From positions 248,001-312,000 of the forward strand of contig JAPZLL010000041.1 of assembly GCA_036250225.1 (NCBI GenBank): DNA of 64,000 nucleotides. The letters are read 5' to 3'. Of the stretch, positions 37,367 to 48,396 are shown one piece after another. Source of the DNA: Cercophora sp. LCS_1. Taxonomy: Eukaryota; Ascomycota; Sordariomycetes; Sordariales; Lasiosphaeriaceae. The number at the start of each line of letters is the position of its first letter. Position 1 is the stretch's first letter. The notes below the pieces were generated by a model. It had not been told where the DNA came from. It did not search any database and worked only from the letters and a program-made list of their open reading frames with translations. The position numbers were made by a program, and so were the translations under genes.

Positions 37367-39016
37367 TCAAGAATCACCACTTCCAACACCAACATGCGGC
37401 TGTCCTTCACCCAACGTGACCGTTTTCAACTTCGTCCTCCTCCTTGGTGGGGGAAGCTTGGGCGGGGCCTTCTTTGTTCCATTGCCGTTCAGATGTAATG
37501 TTGTGATTACTGGTAACGGGGCCATTGGGACTCCATGACGATGCTTAGGCACCTCGGGAAGCGATTTCTGTGACCGCAGCGTCCTCGGCTGTGGCCTATG
37601 TGGCCTCGGTAGTTTACCGTCCTGTTTTGTGTGCTCGTTGTCAGTGAGCTTAGCACCTCCAGCCTCCGCATCGGCCTTGATGCTCGGTGTCTGAACCCCT
37701 GGTTTCTCGGAAACATTTGCAATGACGCTAACGGCACTACCGGTCTGCGAGATGGAAAGACTCCCAAGTGGACTTGTGGGCGAGGCTTCTAGTGACGGCT
37801 CATCTTCCAAAAGCCAGGGGGTTTTCGCCACACGCTCAATGAGTCGAAGAGTTGTGGGCTCGGGTGGAGTGAAATGAAAGTTGCCAGAGCCGCGAAGGCA
37901 TTCAAGGAGACTGAGGATTTGGTCTCGTTTGTAATGGGGCGGTTGGCTGAGCTGGGTGTGCGATAGGAGAGGCGCTAACACTCGCAAGTACGTATGTCGC
38001 AGAACGTTCATCTCACTTGGTAGGTCGAGGAGATTGCGAATGATAACGTCCAAGAGGACCCGCAGGTCGTTTGTGTAAAAGTATTCGCACGTGGTATTCG
38101 TGGTGAAGAGGAGATAGAGCAGCTTCAAGATGAGCAACTGAAGGGCTGTTTCCGTCTCGCGGTTCAGGAGAAGGATGATATTCTCGCCAAATGTACGAAA
38201 GTCAGGGCCGTGTATGCTCAAAACTTTGATGACTCGATTTGTAAGTGGCGCAGAGGGCGATGCTGGCGAGACTGCAGCCGAGGTTGAGGCCACCATGTAC
38301 TGCTCGTTCAAGACAAGCTGCTTGGTATTAGTGATTGTGCCAGAGAAGAGTAGCGGGGGCTACAAACCAGAACCCGAATCACAGGGTAGTGATATGGATC
38401 GTGCACATCGTCTGAGAGAGCCTCGATGAGACCAAATAGGTAGCCCACAAACCCGTCATCGACTTGTAGGAGATCCTCTGGCCGCAAACGCTCGATCCGG
38501 GACATCTCGTACATCAATTCCAGAAGAAGCCGGTGTAGTCGTCGGTCGTGGCCTCCGCATGACTTGATAAGGTCTAGTAATCGTCCAAAACAACTCTCCG
38601 CGATCATCCGCCGAAAGGTCCCTTCTTCGCGCCGACCATCGAGCAACAGGAAGTTGGCGATGATATGGAGCGGTCCGAGTTCGTCCTCCTGCAAAAGACT
38701 GTATATAATCTGTGTCCGCACATAGTCGCTATTTTCGGAAAATATGGGGCTTTCTATGAGCTTCTGAGAGCAGGTTGCGACATCGTCCTCGCTATCGAGA
38801 TAGCGGTCTCGGCCGTTTGCCACGAGATCCAGCCACGCGCGCAAAGCATTGTCGAGCGATTCGTGGCAGGGGCAGGGTCTGGATACAATGTCGTTCAAGG
38901 CTAGAATGTGTTGGTCAGGGCGCAAACTTTGTGTGCATGTTGCAGCGCGAGGGGAACAAACCAGACCAAAACTGCTGCTCGTCCTCGACCGACACGGCCA
39001 CCGCAAAGTCGGCCAT
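37367..39016 (-). CDS. LDB17/SPIN90/Dip1-like Arp2/3 regulator
   Basis: Three exons, 39016-38962, 38900-38368 and 38317-37367 in transcription order, give 512 residues. The first ~400 residues form an all-helical, armadillo-like leucine-rich domain, with patterns such as [49 protein letters not shown] and [14 protein letters not shown]. These are characteristic of the SPIN90/Ldb17 (Dip1) family. The C-terminal ~110 residues are disordered and proline-rich ([15 protein letters not shown]), suited for SH3 partners. By family knowledge these proteins activate Arp2/3 without a pre-existing filament, seeding actin patches at endocytic sites. The start codon in exon 1 ([17 protein letters not shown]) is followed by a short intron whose removal restores the helix [12 protein letters not shown]. 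Confidence 0.88.
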
Positions 39017-39623
39017 GTTCTCAAGCGAACGGCACCACACCAGCGGTTAAGGGGCTTGGCATTACAGGTGCAACACGAGTTTACCGACAGTATGGCCGGA
39101 ATACGTCGCATCGCGGACTCTTGGTGTTGAGTTTTGGGACTTGCAACAAAACTCACATAGCCTGGCGATCGTGACAAGGTAGTTTCCACCTCGGCCGCGA
39201 CTGCGCTGATGTGATGATGGAGGGGTGAGAAGCTTGGCTGCCATAACGCCTATCCTGTTTGGTCTGTGTTTCAGAAGCACGGGCCAGGTACTTCGGTGTT
39301 GCTAAACCCAGAGTCTTGCAAACCTTGAGGTCCTGGCTGCGCTTGGCGCGCCTAACACGCTGGCAAGTCGCCACGAAGAATGGACTCATGCAGCATATTC
39401 ACTCTTAACACATGTATTTTCCAAGTTCAAGTATTGATATTTTTACGTTTGCGCATTGAAATGTTGATTCTTCAATGCCTTGCACAATCCACGAGGTCCC
39501 ACTTCTCTCGTCCAACATTATTTGGTCATTTATCAGGTGACAGCACCAAATACTGCTAGGTAGCAAACTTTGATCACGGCTTCACCAAAATATGACATCC
39601 CGATTTATTATTCGGGAGCCTTA
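39017..39623. other. Intergenic region between COG6 and LDB17-like genes
   Basis: About 600 bp between two minus-strand genes. It includes the promoter of the LDB17-like gene and the 3' end of COG6. The part from 39,400 to 39,620 is AT-rich, as expected for a fungal 3' UTR. No gene is seen. Confidence 0.5.
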
Positions 39624-41766
39624 TTATGATAACAACACGCGGAGCTCTCCCGATGTCCTTGGGAACAGTGCCCTCAAACTTTGTGCCTCCTCCTCGCCAC
39701 CAGCATCAGCCTTCTGCTCCGCCAACTCGTCTGCTGACATCAAGATTTCCTCCACGTGCTCGAAATCCACACAGAACCGCTCTGCAGCCTGTTCGGTAAC
39801 ATCTCTGGCCAGTTTGGCATCTTGCAGATGGCGCAAGTTTTCCACGGCGTCCATCAGTGCTGACGGCAGGAAGTTGTCCAGTGTCTGGCTCGCCCTTGTC
39901 AATGCCGGGGGCTGAACCGCGTCAAGAGAGTTTACTTTTTCGATATCTTCATTGTTGTCCGTCAGAGGCGCCAATGCGCCGATGAGCGAATCCAGGCCAG
40001 ATTCGATTCGGAAGAAGCCGTATTGGCTCTCCACTAGCTCTGTTCTCTCCTCATCGATCTTTGTCTGAATCTGGCGGGCCTTCCCCTTCGTAAAGTCATA
40101 TCTTGACAAAGAATGCCGGGCGAGGAGAAGGCAATTGATAAGGAATATCGAATTTGACGGCGGAGCGATGGCTTGCGACATGTTGGCGCACCCTGAGAGG
40201 AACGGGTTGAAAACTTCCGCCAATACCGGCTCAAAATCCGCTTCCCGATCGTTTGCTGCTGTGAGAGAGGTTTCGTAAGTTGCCATGATAGCGGATAGTT
40301 GTTCCAAAGCATCAATGAGGAAGTCGGGAGGTCGGAGGTCGGCGGGAGTATGCTGAAAGTCACCTTGCAGTGTCGCGACATGGTCCCGTGCTAGTGATCG
40401 GAACTGTCGCAGAGCTTCTGCTTCTAACAACCCCAAGGCTTCAACAAGAGCCGATCCCGAACTCAGCAACCTGGTAAACGTGGATTTGTAAAAGTTGAGA
40501 AGGTTGGCCAGCTTGTAGGCCAATATGATCTCCTCGTTTGTCTGAATGACCTGCTCAACCCTCTGCCGTAGCGCCCGTGAAGCACCTGACATATCGCGAT
40601 CAACAAGTTCGTTCAGGGCCGTGACAGGATCAAAATCTGCAGGTGCCTCTCCATCGTCCACGACAAGCCGCCAAACCTCGTTCTCCCGGCCCGCCTGGAT
40701 GCCCTTGGCAATCTCGTCACCATCAGAGATGAACAAAACTTCAAGGGCTTCCCTCTCGCCGACAGCGGCAGAATGGGCCCAGGCGAGCATATCGCCCACA
40801 TACCGTAACGTATCATGGGCCGCGAGCTCGATCGGTTTCACGGAGGCGTCAACAGCACCATTCCGAGAACTGCCGGTCAGAGCTGTGCTGAGCGAATCAG
40901 ACAAGACTTGTTCTCTTGCCTCGGCAAGAAAATCGAGACAATTCTGGAAAAGAGAGGGCCTTTCGGCCAGGACGCGAAGGGCACGGCGAATTGATGATCC
41001 AATCTGAGGGCTCTCAAGATTTAGTGTCTTGAGCTCTCGCTGCACCCATCTGTAAAGCTTCTGAAAGCCGAGGTTCAGGTTTTTAGAGGTCTGTTCCATG
41101 ACCTCCAGGCCCAAGGTTTGGTTTTCGAACCCGAGGAGTACTTCACAATCTTGGCTGATCTTTTTGGCCTTTTGGAGGGCCGAGAAAAATCGGTCGTCGA
41201 CGGGCTCAGAACTTAGAGTTAGGGCCGCTGTCTCATCCTCTGTGAGAATAAAGCTGGTATTGAAAGCCTTTAGTAAGCTCTGCTTGCGCTCCAGCTGCTG
41301 TCTTTTGGCCATCAATTGAGAGGCCTCATCCAACGTAGCCGAGGTCGCCTCTTGTGCTGCAGTTATCTGAGACTTGATCTCCTGGTAGCTCTCATTAAGT
41401 TTGCCAATGGTTGCCCCGATTCGTGAAAGTTGCTGGGTGTCCATGAGTCCCAAAGCGTAGGCTAGGTGCAATTGATGGTCATACCTGGGCAACCTTCGCA
41501 AATTCATTGATAATCTCGCCATTGCTGTCGATAACCTCCTTTTGCAAATCTAACCGCAGTTGCCTCCGTGTTTCGGGAGTGCTGTGGACCCCACGCTCAT
41601 CGAGGAGCGTGAGAGACTCGCGGAATTCGGTGTCGGCATATGAAGACGAGAGAACAGTGGTAACTTTGGACGAGAGCGGATTCGCACTTTTTGTGAACGA
41701 AGGACTCTGCGGGCTAGTGGGGGATAAGAGAGTGTGGTCGTCGCGGGGCGGCAACAGGGAGCTCAT
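39624..41766 (-). CDS. COG6: Conserved oligomeric Golgi complex subunit 6 (COG6)
   Basis: Two exons, 41766-41485 and 41432-39624 in transcription order, give 696 residues, normal for fungal COG6. The N-terminus has a disordered Ser/Pro stretch, then helical [28 protein letters not shown]. The 52-nt intron joins this to [17 protein letters not shown], a coiled-coil. The rest is helical rod sequence typical of the CATCHR fold, with the family patch [12 protein letters not shown] and the C-terminal [24 protein letters not shown]6 belongs to lobe B of the COG tether, which supports retrograde transport of glycosylation enzymes within the Golgi. It is divergent from ATG9, sharing a 622-bp upstream region; in yeast, COG subunits are needed for Atg9 trafficking, but adjacency alone does not prove coregulation. 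Confidence 0.94.
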
Positions 41767-42388
41767 GTTGAGTCGTTCACGTGTCTTGTTGAGGCGAGGG
41801 TTGGCAGCGTGGTGCTTCGCCAGGGTTCAAGCTCACAACGCGCTCCGGTGCACCAGCTGGCAAGACGATGCCAAGGCCTCTCCGCTGAAGTTGCTCGCAC
41901 CTCGGCTTGTGAGGCTTGCCGGGTTACCCCTGGGCCCCAGCAGGAAGCTTCACCGATAAGAGATAAGGCCCACACCGCCTTCCAGGAAAGGTTAGGCACA
42001 AGCTTGGACCCCACGTCATTCCGGCGGCATTGTCACCTGGACAGGGCAGCCGACAGGCAGCCAGCTCCGACGAACAGCATCCCTTCAGCCCTTGACCTTG
42101 ATGCCCCTGCCATATGACTGCGAGGTAACCAAGATTTACGCCTCCTGACGCCCAGGAAGCAGCTGCTGGTCTTCTACGAGGACAACCGATCTCAGGACCG
42201 CAGCTGCTGCGATTTCAGTCATCTGTCCCTCTGCCCAAGCCATCACTACCTACCGACCGACGCGACGAACCTTCGCAACTTTTCAGTTTTACCCCAACAG
42301 AACTCCCACCCAACTCCGAGCGGAAACCCCTACCATGGTTTTCCGTCAAGAGTAGCATCACAACCATAGTCTTTCCGACTTAGCAGTC
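41767..42388. promoter_or_regulatory. Divergent promoter region COG6 / ATG9
   Basis: A 622-bp region lying head-to-head between the two start codons. It must contain both promoters and leaders. C-rich and CAACC-type sequences accumulate towards the ATG9 start, as in many fungal leaders. No consensus TATA box or identified factor site could be assigned with confidence. Confidence 0.55.
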
Positions 42389-45162
42389 ATGACTTCCAAC
42401 GTCTTCGCCAGACTTGTCACCCCTTCCCGCGGCGGCCGATCATTCTACGAAGAGTTAAGAGGAAGGGATGATTCGGACGGGGACCGCGATGGTCTCTTGG
42501 ATGAAGAAAACCTCAACCACAACTTTCATGATTACGATTTAGAAAATGCAGAAGGCCTTGGGGTCGATGATAGCCACCCCACGCTGCCCGGTAGAGGCAA
42601 CTCCCGTGGCCGGGGAACCTCCGGCGGTCGGGCGCAACAGGTTTGGCCGACCCATGACGAGGACGGCAATAACGAGGTGCCCGCGTCTCTGTTGATGGAA
42701 CCACCCGATGATGCAGCTGGCGCATACGACCAGTCCCGCCGACACCAGCCCGGGCACCGCAGCCAGGCCATTCCCGGCCCGTCGAGAGCCCGTCCCCAGT
42801 GGGAGGCGGCCCAAGTACACCAGCGACTACATGATGATACTTTTGGCTCGAGGGGCCACAAAGGCACCCCTGGTTCATTCCTTGTTGGTGTAATATCTGG
42901 CAGCTCCAAGAAAAAAGCCGAGTGGAGGTGGGCCAACGTTTCCAACCTGGACGCCTTCATCAAGGATGTCTACGATTACTACGTCGGGTGTGGAATCTCC
43001 TGCATCATTCTTGAAAGGGTTATTCATTTGGCGTAAGTATCCTGAAGTCCCGCTCGTCGGTTTACGCTCACCCGGGTAGAAATGTTGCATTCGTTGCCTT
43101 TTTGTTGACGTTCCTCACACAATGTGTGGACTACGGCAAGATTCGGGGAAGCCAGAAACTCACCCAGATATTAGTTCCGCAGTGCACTAGGAACATGTCC
43201 GGACTGTGGAATCTTGGCCTCTGGATCTTTGCCTTTTACTTCATCTGGAAGTCGATCCAATATGTGCTCGACCTCCGCAGATTACTGCATGTCCGAGACT
43301 TTTATCTATACATGCTCAACATTCCGGACGATGACATGCAAACGATTACCTGGCAAGAAGTCGTGGCCCGCGTCATGGCCCTGAGGGATCAAAATCCGAC
43401 GACGGCGACGACCCTAACACCGGCGCAGAGACAGTTTATCGGGAGCCAATCCAAAGAGAGACTAGACGCGTCTGACATTGCGAACCGCTTGATGAGACGG
43501 GAAAATTACCTGATTGCTCTGTTCAACAAGGACATTCTGAACTTGACGATTCCTCTCCCTTTCTTAAACAACTACCAGCTGCTCTCCCGCATCCTGGAGT
43601 GGACCCTGATGTTCAGTATCCTTGACTTTGTGTTTAATGAGCATAACCAGGTCAACCAGAAGTTTTTGAGATCGGATTACCGGGGTGAGCTGAGCAACAA
43701 GCTCCGTTCGAGGTTCAGATTCGCAGGCTTTATGATCCTCGTTCTGTCGCCCTTCGTGGTGGGATATCTCTTGCTCGTCTACTTTCTCACCTACTTCCAC
43801 GTATGGAACCACTGCTCCCAACCGTGTAGCGCGTGCTAACTTTCGGCATAGGAAATACAAAAGAATCCCTCGGTCCTGACATCACGAATGTACACGCCCC
43901 TTGCCGAGTGGAAGTTTAGGGAGTTCAATGAACTTCCACACCTATTCCGGAAGCGTTTGGATATGTCGCAACCATTCGCCTCCCATTATATCGACCAATT
44001 CCCAAAAGTCAAGACAGAGATGGTCGCTAAGGTAGTAGCGTTCTCAGCCGGCTCTCTCGCGACGATTCTGGCAGTGGCCGCAATTATCGACAACGACTTC
44101 TTGATTGGATTCGAAATCACGCCGGATCGAAATGCGCTGTTCTATACCGCACTCTTTGGAAGTATCTGGGCGTTTGCTCGGGGCAGTATCTCGGGGGAAA
44201 ATGCCGTTTTTGATCCCGAGTACGCCATGCGCAACGTCATCGAATACACACACTATAGTCCGGACCACTGGCAGGATAGGCTCCACAGCTTCGACATTAA
44301 GAAGGAGTTTTCGAGCCTATACAAGATGAAGATCATGATCTTTCTCGAGGAAATCATCAGCATCTTGACCGTGCCGTTTGTGCTCTTTACCAGCCTGCCC
44401 AAATCATCGGACCAAATCATCGACTTTTTCCGAGAGTTTACCATTCACATTGACGGACTGGGCTACGTCTGCTCTTTCGCAGAATTCAACTTCAAAACGG
44501 GCGTCGGTGCGTCGGGTAAGAAACCCGCTGAAGGTACAACTGACGTCCGCGACGATTACTACTCCACCAAACACGGCAAGATGGAAGCATCATACTATGG
44601 GTTTATGAATAACTACAATAATTTTGCTCTCAACCCAACAAGCACAAAGAGCGGCGTTCCGGGCCACCTTCCCCCGGGGATGCGCCACCCCTTCCATCCC
44701 CCGCCCGCGTGGCCGGGCATGACCTCGCCGGTCCTAGCTGCAGATATGCAGGCTTCTCGGATGGGTCGCTCTGAACGTAGGGCCAACGCCCGGACACCAG
44801 GCTTCGGCCCGGTAAGACACCCCGGGCATCTCAGCCCAATGGCCAGTATCTTGTTGGATCCCCACCACCAACCTTCTGGGAGGGGAACCCACCCAACACG
44901 CCAACAACGTGCAAGTGGAGGCTACCATGGTCAAGATGGCGACATCATCGAGGAGTCTGAGGATGGGCCCAGGACGGAGGAAGAGAGTGTCTACGAGACA
45001 GCAAACGGGCTAGACGAATCGGCATGGCAGACGTCGCCGACGAAGAATCTCAGCAGAGAGAATAGCGGCATTGACGGGGTCAAGGAGGACGGTGGCGTGG
45101 TGCACATGATCAAACAGTTCAACCAGGCGCAGTTGAACAGACGTCCTGGAGGGCTCAGGTAG
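42389..45162 (+). CDS. atg9: Autophagy-related protein 9 (ATG9), lipid scramblase
   Basis: Three exons (42389-43032, 43080-43800, 43852-45162) give 891 residues. The N-terminal ~190 residues are disordered and acidic to basic (FYEELRGRDDSD). The conserved core begins at WRWANVSNLDAFIKDVYDYY and holds the multi-pass membrane part, with hydrophobic segments near NVAFVAFLLTFL, LGLWIFAFYFIW, FMILVLSPFVVGYLLLVYF, VVAFSAGSLATILAVAAII and ITVPFVLFTSL-like regions. Family signatures include MRRENYLIALFNKDILNLTIPLPF, WKFREFNELPHLFRKRL and PSVLTSRMYTPLAEWKF. The C-terminal ~250 residues are disordered. ATG9 is a trimeric scramblase on Golgi-derived vesicles that seed the autophagosome membrane. Both introns have GTAAGT or GTATGG donors and TAG acceptors, and their removal restores HLANVAF and YFHEIQKNP. 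Confidence 0.96.
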
Positions 45163-45977
45163 TTGCAACTGCATGTGCAGGCGTTTTCGGTTATTGGATC
45201 AAAGGCGCATACATTGCGTACTTGGACAGGGCTGCTTCTCTCTCGGCCTTGGATAGATAATGTGGAGTTCCGGCGTTGGCAAATCGACTTTCGGACAAGG
45301 CAGCGCAGAAGTGCAGAGACAGGATAGGACAATACAAAACAAATGATATAACATACATGCAAAAGCCGGCATCAGAGCTGCGGCTTTTCTGTTTTGGCCA
45401 GAAACGAGGCGGGATGCCCGCCTTGAGTGACACATGCCTTCGTCCCCATGAATCCTGGCAACGCCGTCTGCTGGGGTCAATCGACCCACCAAACCCCAGG
45501 GTTATATCGCGGCAGGGAAGCAGTGCACCAGTCTGGAAAAGGCATGGCGCGCAGCGGCAAGCCCCAGAAATTGAAGAAATGATCGCCGTTATGCAGAGCC
45601 GCATCCGACATGCAACGACAATTCGTCTGCTGCACTTTTGACAGACCCCGCGCCCGTGCACCCACCATGGCTTTGGCTCGGACTGCTAGAATCGCTCTTG
45701 ACCTTCTTAGATTGGCTTGTCTTCCCCAGACTTACAAAGACCATCGAATAGCATGATGCCAGGCTCCAACCTCCTTGGCGGCCCTTTTCCGTAATTCACA
45801 TGCATCGCACAACACATTGAAGTATGGGAGAATAAATCGATACAATTGGGTATTCAACAACCCCGGGTCATCCAGTATCCGACTCTGGAGCAAAACTGCA
45901 CAAATGAAACAGTTGACGAGCATTGGCAGCTCGGCGTGCATGCGCCGCACGATATTACAGGCTCATCACAAAGCCAT
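45163..45977. other. Region between ATG9 and FAS1 remnant
   Basis: About 815 bp with no convincing gene. A minus-strand frame of 156 codons (45191-45661) ends in a helical, rather natural-looking tail (YLSKAEREAALSKYAMYAPLIQ) preceded by a possible intron. Its upstream part is Arg/Ser/Cys-rich and unconvincing, so it may be a short relic or chance. The stretch lies at the edge of the interval containing two damaged genes. Confidence 0.4.
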
Positions 45978-46681
45978 TCACAGAAGATGATATCCTCCAG
46001 CAGCAGCCATGGCAATTAAGGCCCAAATCCGCGAAACTGGGTGGTTTGGAGTCGCCCCTGCGGTGACCAAGGGTGGCGAAGGAGAGCCCGTTGTCGTCGC
46101 TGCCGACAAAACCAAGAACTGTGACCAAGCGTTATCAGACTCCGAGCACTCAAGTAGTTATTGGGTTCCACTTACCCTATCAACCGTGTGGACAACACCA
46201 TTGATGGCGAGAGCATCTCCTGCTTGAATCTGCGCCCCGCCGATGAATATAACGTCGCCGCGAACTGTCGCTGTCACATTGGTCCCGGCGAGAGTCTGGA
46301 AGACATCACCATTGCGAATCGATGGTGTATAGGCCGGGACGCCAACGACAATGTGCCGCCGCAGCTGCGCATCTGCCAGAGCGCTCGCGTTCCCGAAGAC
46401 AGCATCGGTAGATGTTAGGATGGTGATTCTGGGCCTAGCCTCAACATCCTTCGGAATATTGGCTCGCTGAAGCCCTGCGAGGAATCCGGCGGCACTGATG
46501 ATTGGAAGGGTTTCGGAAATGCTCCGCAGAAGAGTGAGGGCCCTGGCATTCAGTCAGTACGAACACATGAGGCCCCGGGCACGAGCTCATACCCAGCAAT
46601 GGGACGGACAACCCCGCCATCCCAGCGGATGTCAACGCCTGTGACCTTGACACTTGCCCCCAGCCTAGTGAAGATGACACC
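45978..46681 (-). pseudogene. FAS1 (fasciclin-like) GPI-anchored protein gene, 5'-truncated
   Basis: Three exon-like blocks on the minus strand, 46681-46593, 46542-46176 and 46118-45978, are separated by introns with GTATGA and GTAAGT donors and CAG acceptors. They join in frame to 198 codons. The first block is the end of one FAS1 domain (VKVTGVDIRWDGGVV). The second is a nearly full second domain: ITILTSTDAVFGN, then LRRHIVVGVPAYTPSIRNGD, TLAGTNVTATV and AINGVVHTVDR. The last block gives a Ser/Thr/Pro linker and a hydrophobic end (IWALIAMAAAGGYHLL) followed by stop, like a GPI-attachment signal. Fungal members usually have a signal peptide and two FAS1 domains and sit at the cell surface. 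Here, frame-matched coding stops at 46,682: an in-frame TAG lies just upstream and no signal peptide or first half-domain is found. I read it as a truncated gene; if an unrecognised upstream exon exists it could still be functional. Confidence 0.7.
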
Positions 46682-46736
46682 CTAGTTTGCTCTGATATTT
46701 GTTGCTCTCTGGCACATCACCGCCGTCTTCGCTGTC

Positions 46737-48396
46737 ATGTTCGGAAGTGAGGCAGCCCGACGGCGGAAAGCCGCAATGGTGGCCATTTGGAATCCCGGGG
46801 ATGCTCTCCTGGTCTTGGAGTTTCTCGCGCGGTTCATCATGCATAGGATTCGGCCATACCCGCCACCACGTCAAGCGCCGCATGGGATTCCGTCACATCC
46901 CATTGACAAGTCAACGTCTCCATCTAGTGGTTGCGGAGCTCCCAGTACCAGAGGGCCACCTGGTACCACTGAGGAAGGAGGGCGTCTTCGTTCTTCTCCT
47001 TCGCGCGTCTTACGGACACCCGATGTTTTGTACGGTGTTGCGTTCTTTTTGGCCGCTCTCTTCATCTGGGCGGGAGGATCGCGATGGGTATTGTAGGGCC
47101 AGCGCTCATAAATGTTGGGAATTCCGCCCCCGTGCGGCCCTCAGAGGCTTTCTTTCCGGCGACCCCTGATGGAAGCGCCAGTCAGAGCCTTGAGCGGTTT
47201 GGGTTGATGGCGCCTGCGTCCCTCCTTGCACTCGGCAGCGCTGAGGCCGCTGAAGTGACGCTGAGGAACAAGGTAAACCTTGTCGAGGATATCTATCTCG
47301 GCGAGGTCCTCAACGGCGACTTCACAGACCGCGTCTATCGACTCAACTACAGCTATGCCCTCACTGGAACCGACCTTGGTCTTCGGTATGCCACCGGTCT
47401 GTCTCTCCCGGTAGATGGGTCGTACATCACCGGATATGGGTGGATCATGGGTGATCGCGTCCACCCACCCAATGAATCGGGTGACGTTTATCAACCCTGG
47501 GGACTGTATAGCCAGACTCCCCCCCTTTCCAGATCTCGCTAGGAGATCGTGATATCCGATATGCTCCAAGGGAAATCTTCCAGGTGCACTCCCGAGCAGC
47601 GAGACAGTTCGAGAAGGATTCAAACATATCCTTTGCGGTACTTGTCGGCTCTGCCCGCAGGGCCAGCATCAGCAACGGAGATGACCACTGGTATGCAACT
47701 GAGACCCGCCCGTTGGATATACCACGAGCACCATACAACGCTTCTTTTTGGATGAAAAGATTGCGCCCTGTCCTTTCCTGTTCGTAGCGGGACGAGTGGC
47801 GCGACGGTCCTCACGCTCTAAACTCGATGCGCGACATTACCTAACAAGATACCCGGGATAAGACTCGGCAGGGCTATTATGAAGGTTCTCGAGACAGCCT
47901 TCACAGTCCCATGATCATCGAGTTCGGCAATGCTAGCAGTGACTCGGCGCTGAGATCACGCACGACAAGCCCGAACGGTGTCATCGACGCAAGAGCATCT
48001 ACAATCCGGGATGACCTGGAGCGGCTGCTGCTGGCCAGTTATATTGGCTCGCGCAATACGTTTACAAATGCGGCCACGTTTGACAGGGGCACAAAATACC
48101 GCAACATATTCAGGAGTGGGACAGGTGAGCTGGATGAAGGCGCCGGAGACTTTGTGGTTCCCAGCCCGGTCATCATCACTTTCTCTCTGGTTGGACTTAT
48201 CATCCTGCCCGAGAGTTTGGTTTTCCTGATTGCTTTTAGGGTAACGTTGGGACTTGTCGTTGAGCGAGGCTACAAGAGCGCCAGAGAACGGGGGGAGCCA
48301 AACGGGAGATGGAAGCGGTTTAAAGCCTTCAAGGCAGTGCTGTTGCTCCGGGCCGCCTATGAGCTTGGAACGGGAGAGTCTGACGAGAGTACATAG
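46737..48396 (+). pseudogene. Decayed gene for a fungal membrane/extracellular protein
   Basis: Coding-like fragments lie in order on the plus strand but in different frames, with stops between them. A fragment near 46,737-47,095 starts around MVAIWNPGDALLVLEFLARF and ends with a hydrophobic segment (GVAFFLAALFIW). A fragment at 47,084-47,542 reads VNLVEDIYLGEVLNGDF and YRLNYSYALTGTDLGLRYATG. A third, about 47,540-47,790, reads YAPREIFQVHSRAARQ, VLVGSARRASIS and YNASFWMKRLRPVLSC. A fourth, reached only through a change of frame with internal stops (about 47,795-47,910), reads AIMKVLETAF. A last one at 47,911-48,396 has SALRSRTTSPNGVIDARAST, DDLERLLLASYIGSR and a hydrophobic segment (FSLVGLIILPESLVFLIAF). 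The order and character suit a large membrane protein of unknown function with an N-terminal and a C-terminal membrane segment. At least three frame changes and several stops that introns do not readily explain indicate a pseudogene. Confidence 0.7.

Noticed and set aside
41000..45200. COG6-ATG9 head-to-head pair as a dedicated autophagy/Golgi cluster
   Set aside because: Both are conserved housekeeping genes; head-to-head placement alone is common in fungi and no further related genes cluster here.
45191..45661. Minus-strand frame ending in a helical tail next to ATG9
   Set aside because: The tail looks protein-like, but the upstream part is biased and no full gene model could be built; kept only as a remark on the region.
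47141..47623. Minus-strand frame of 160 codons over the decayed gene
   Set aside because: It is the antisense shadow of the better plus-strand fragments.
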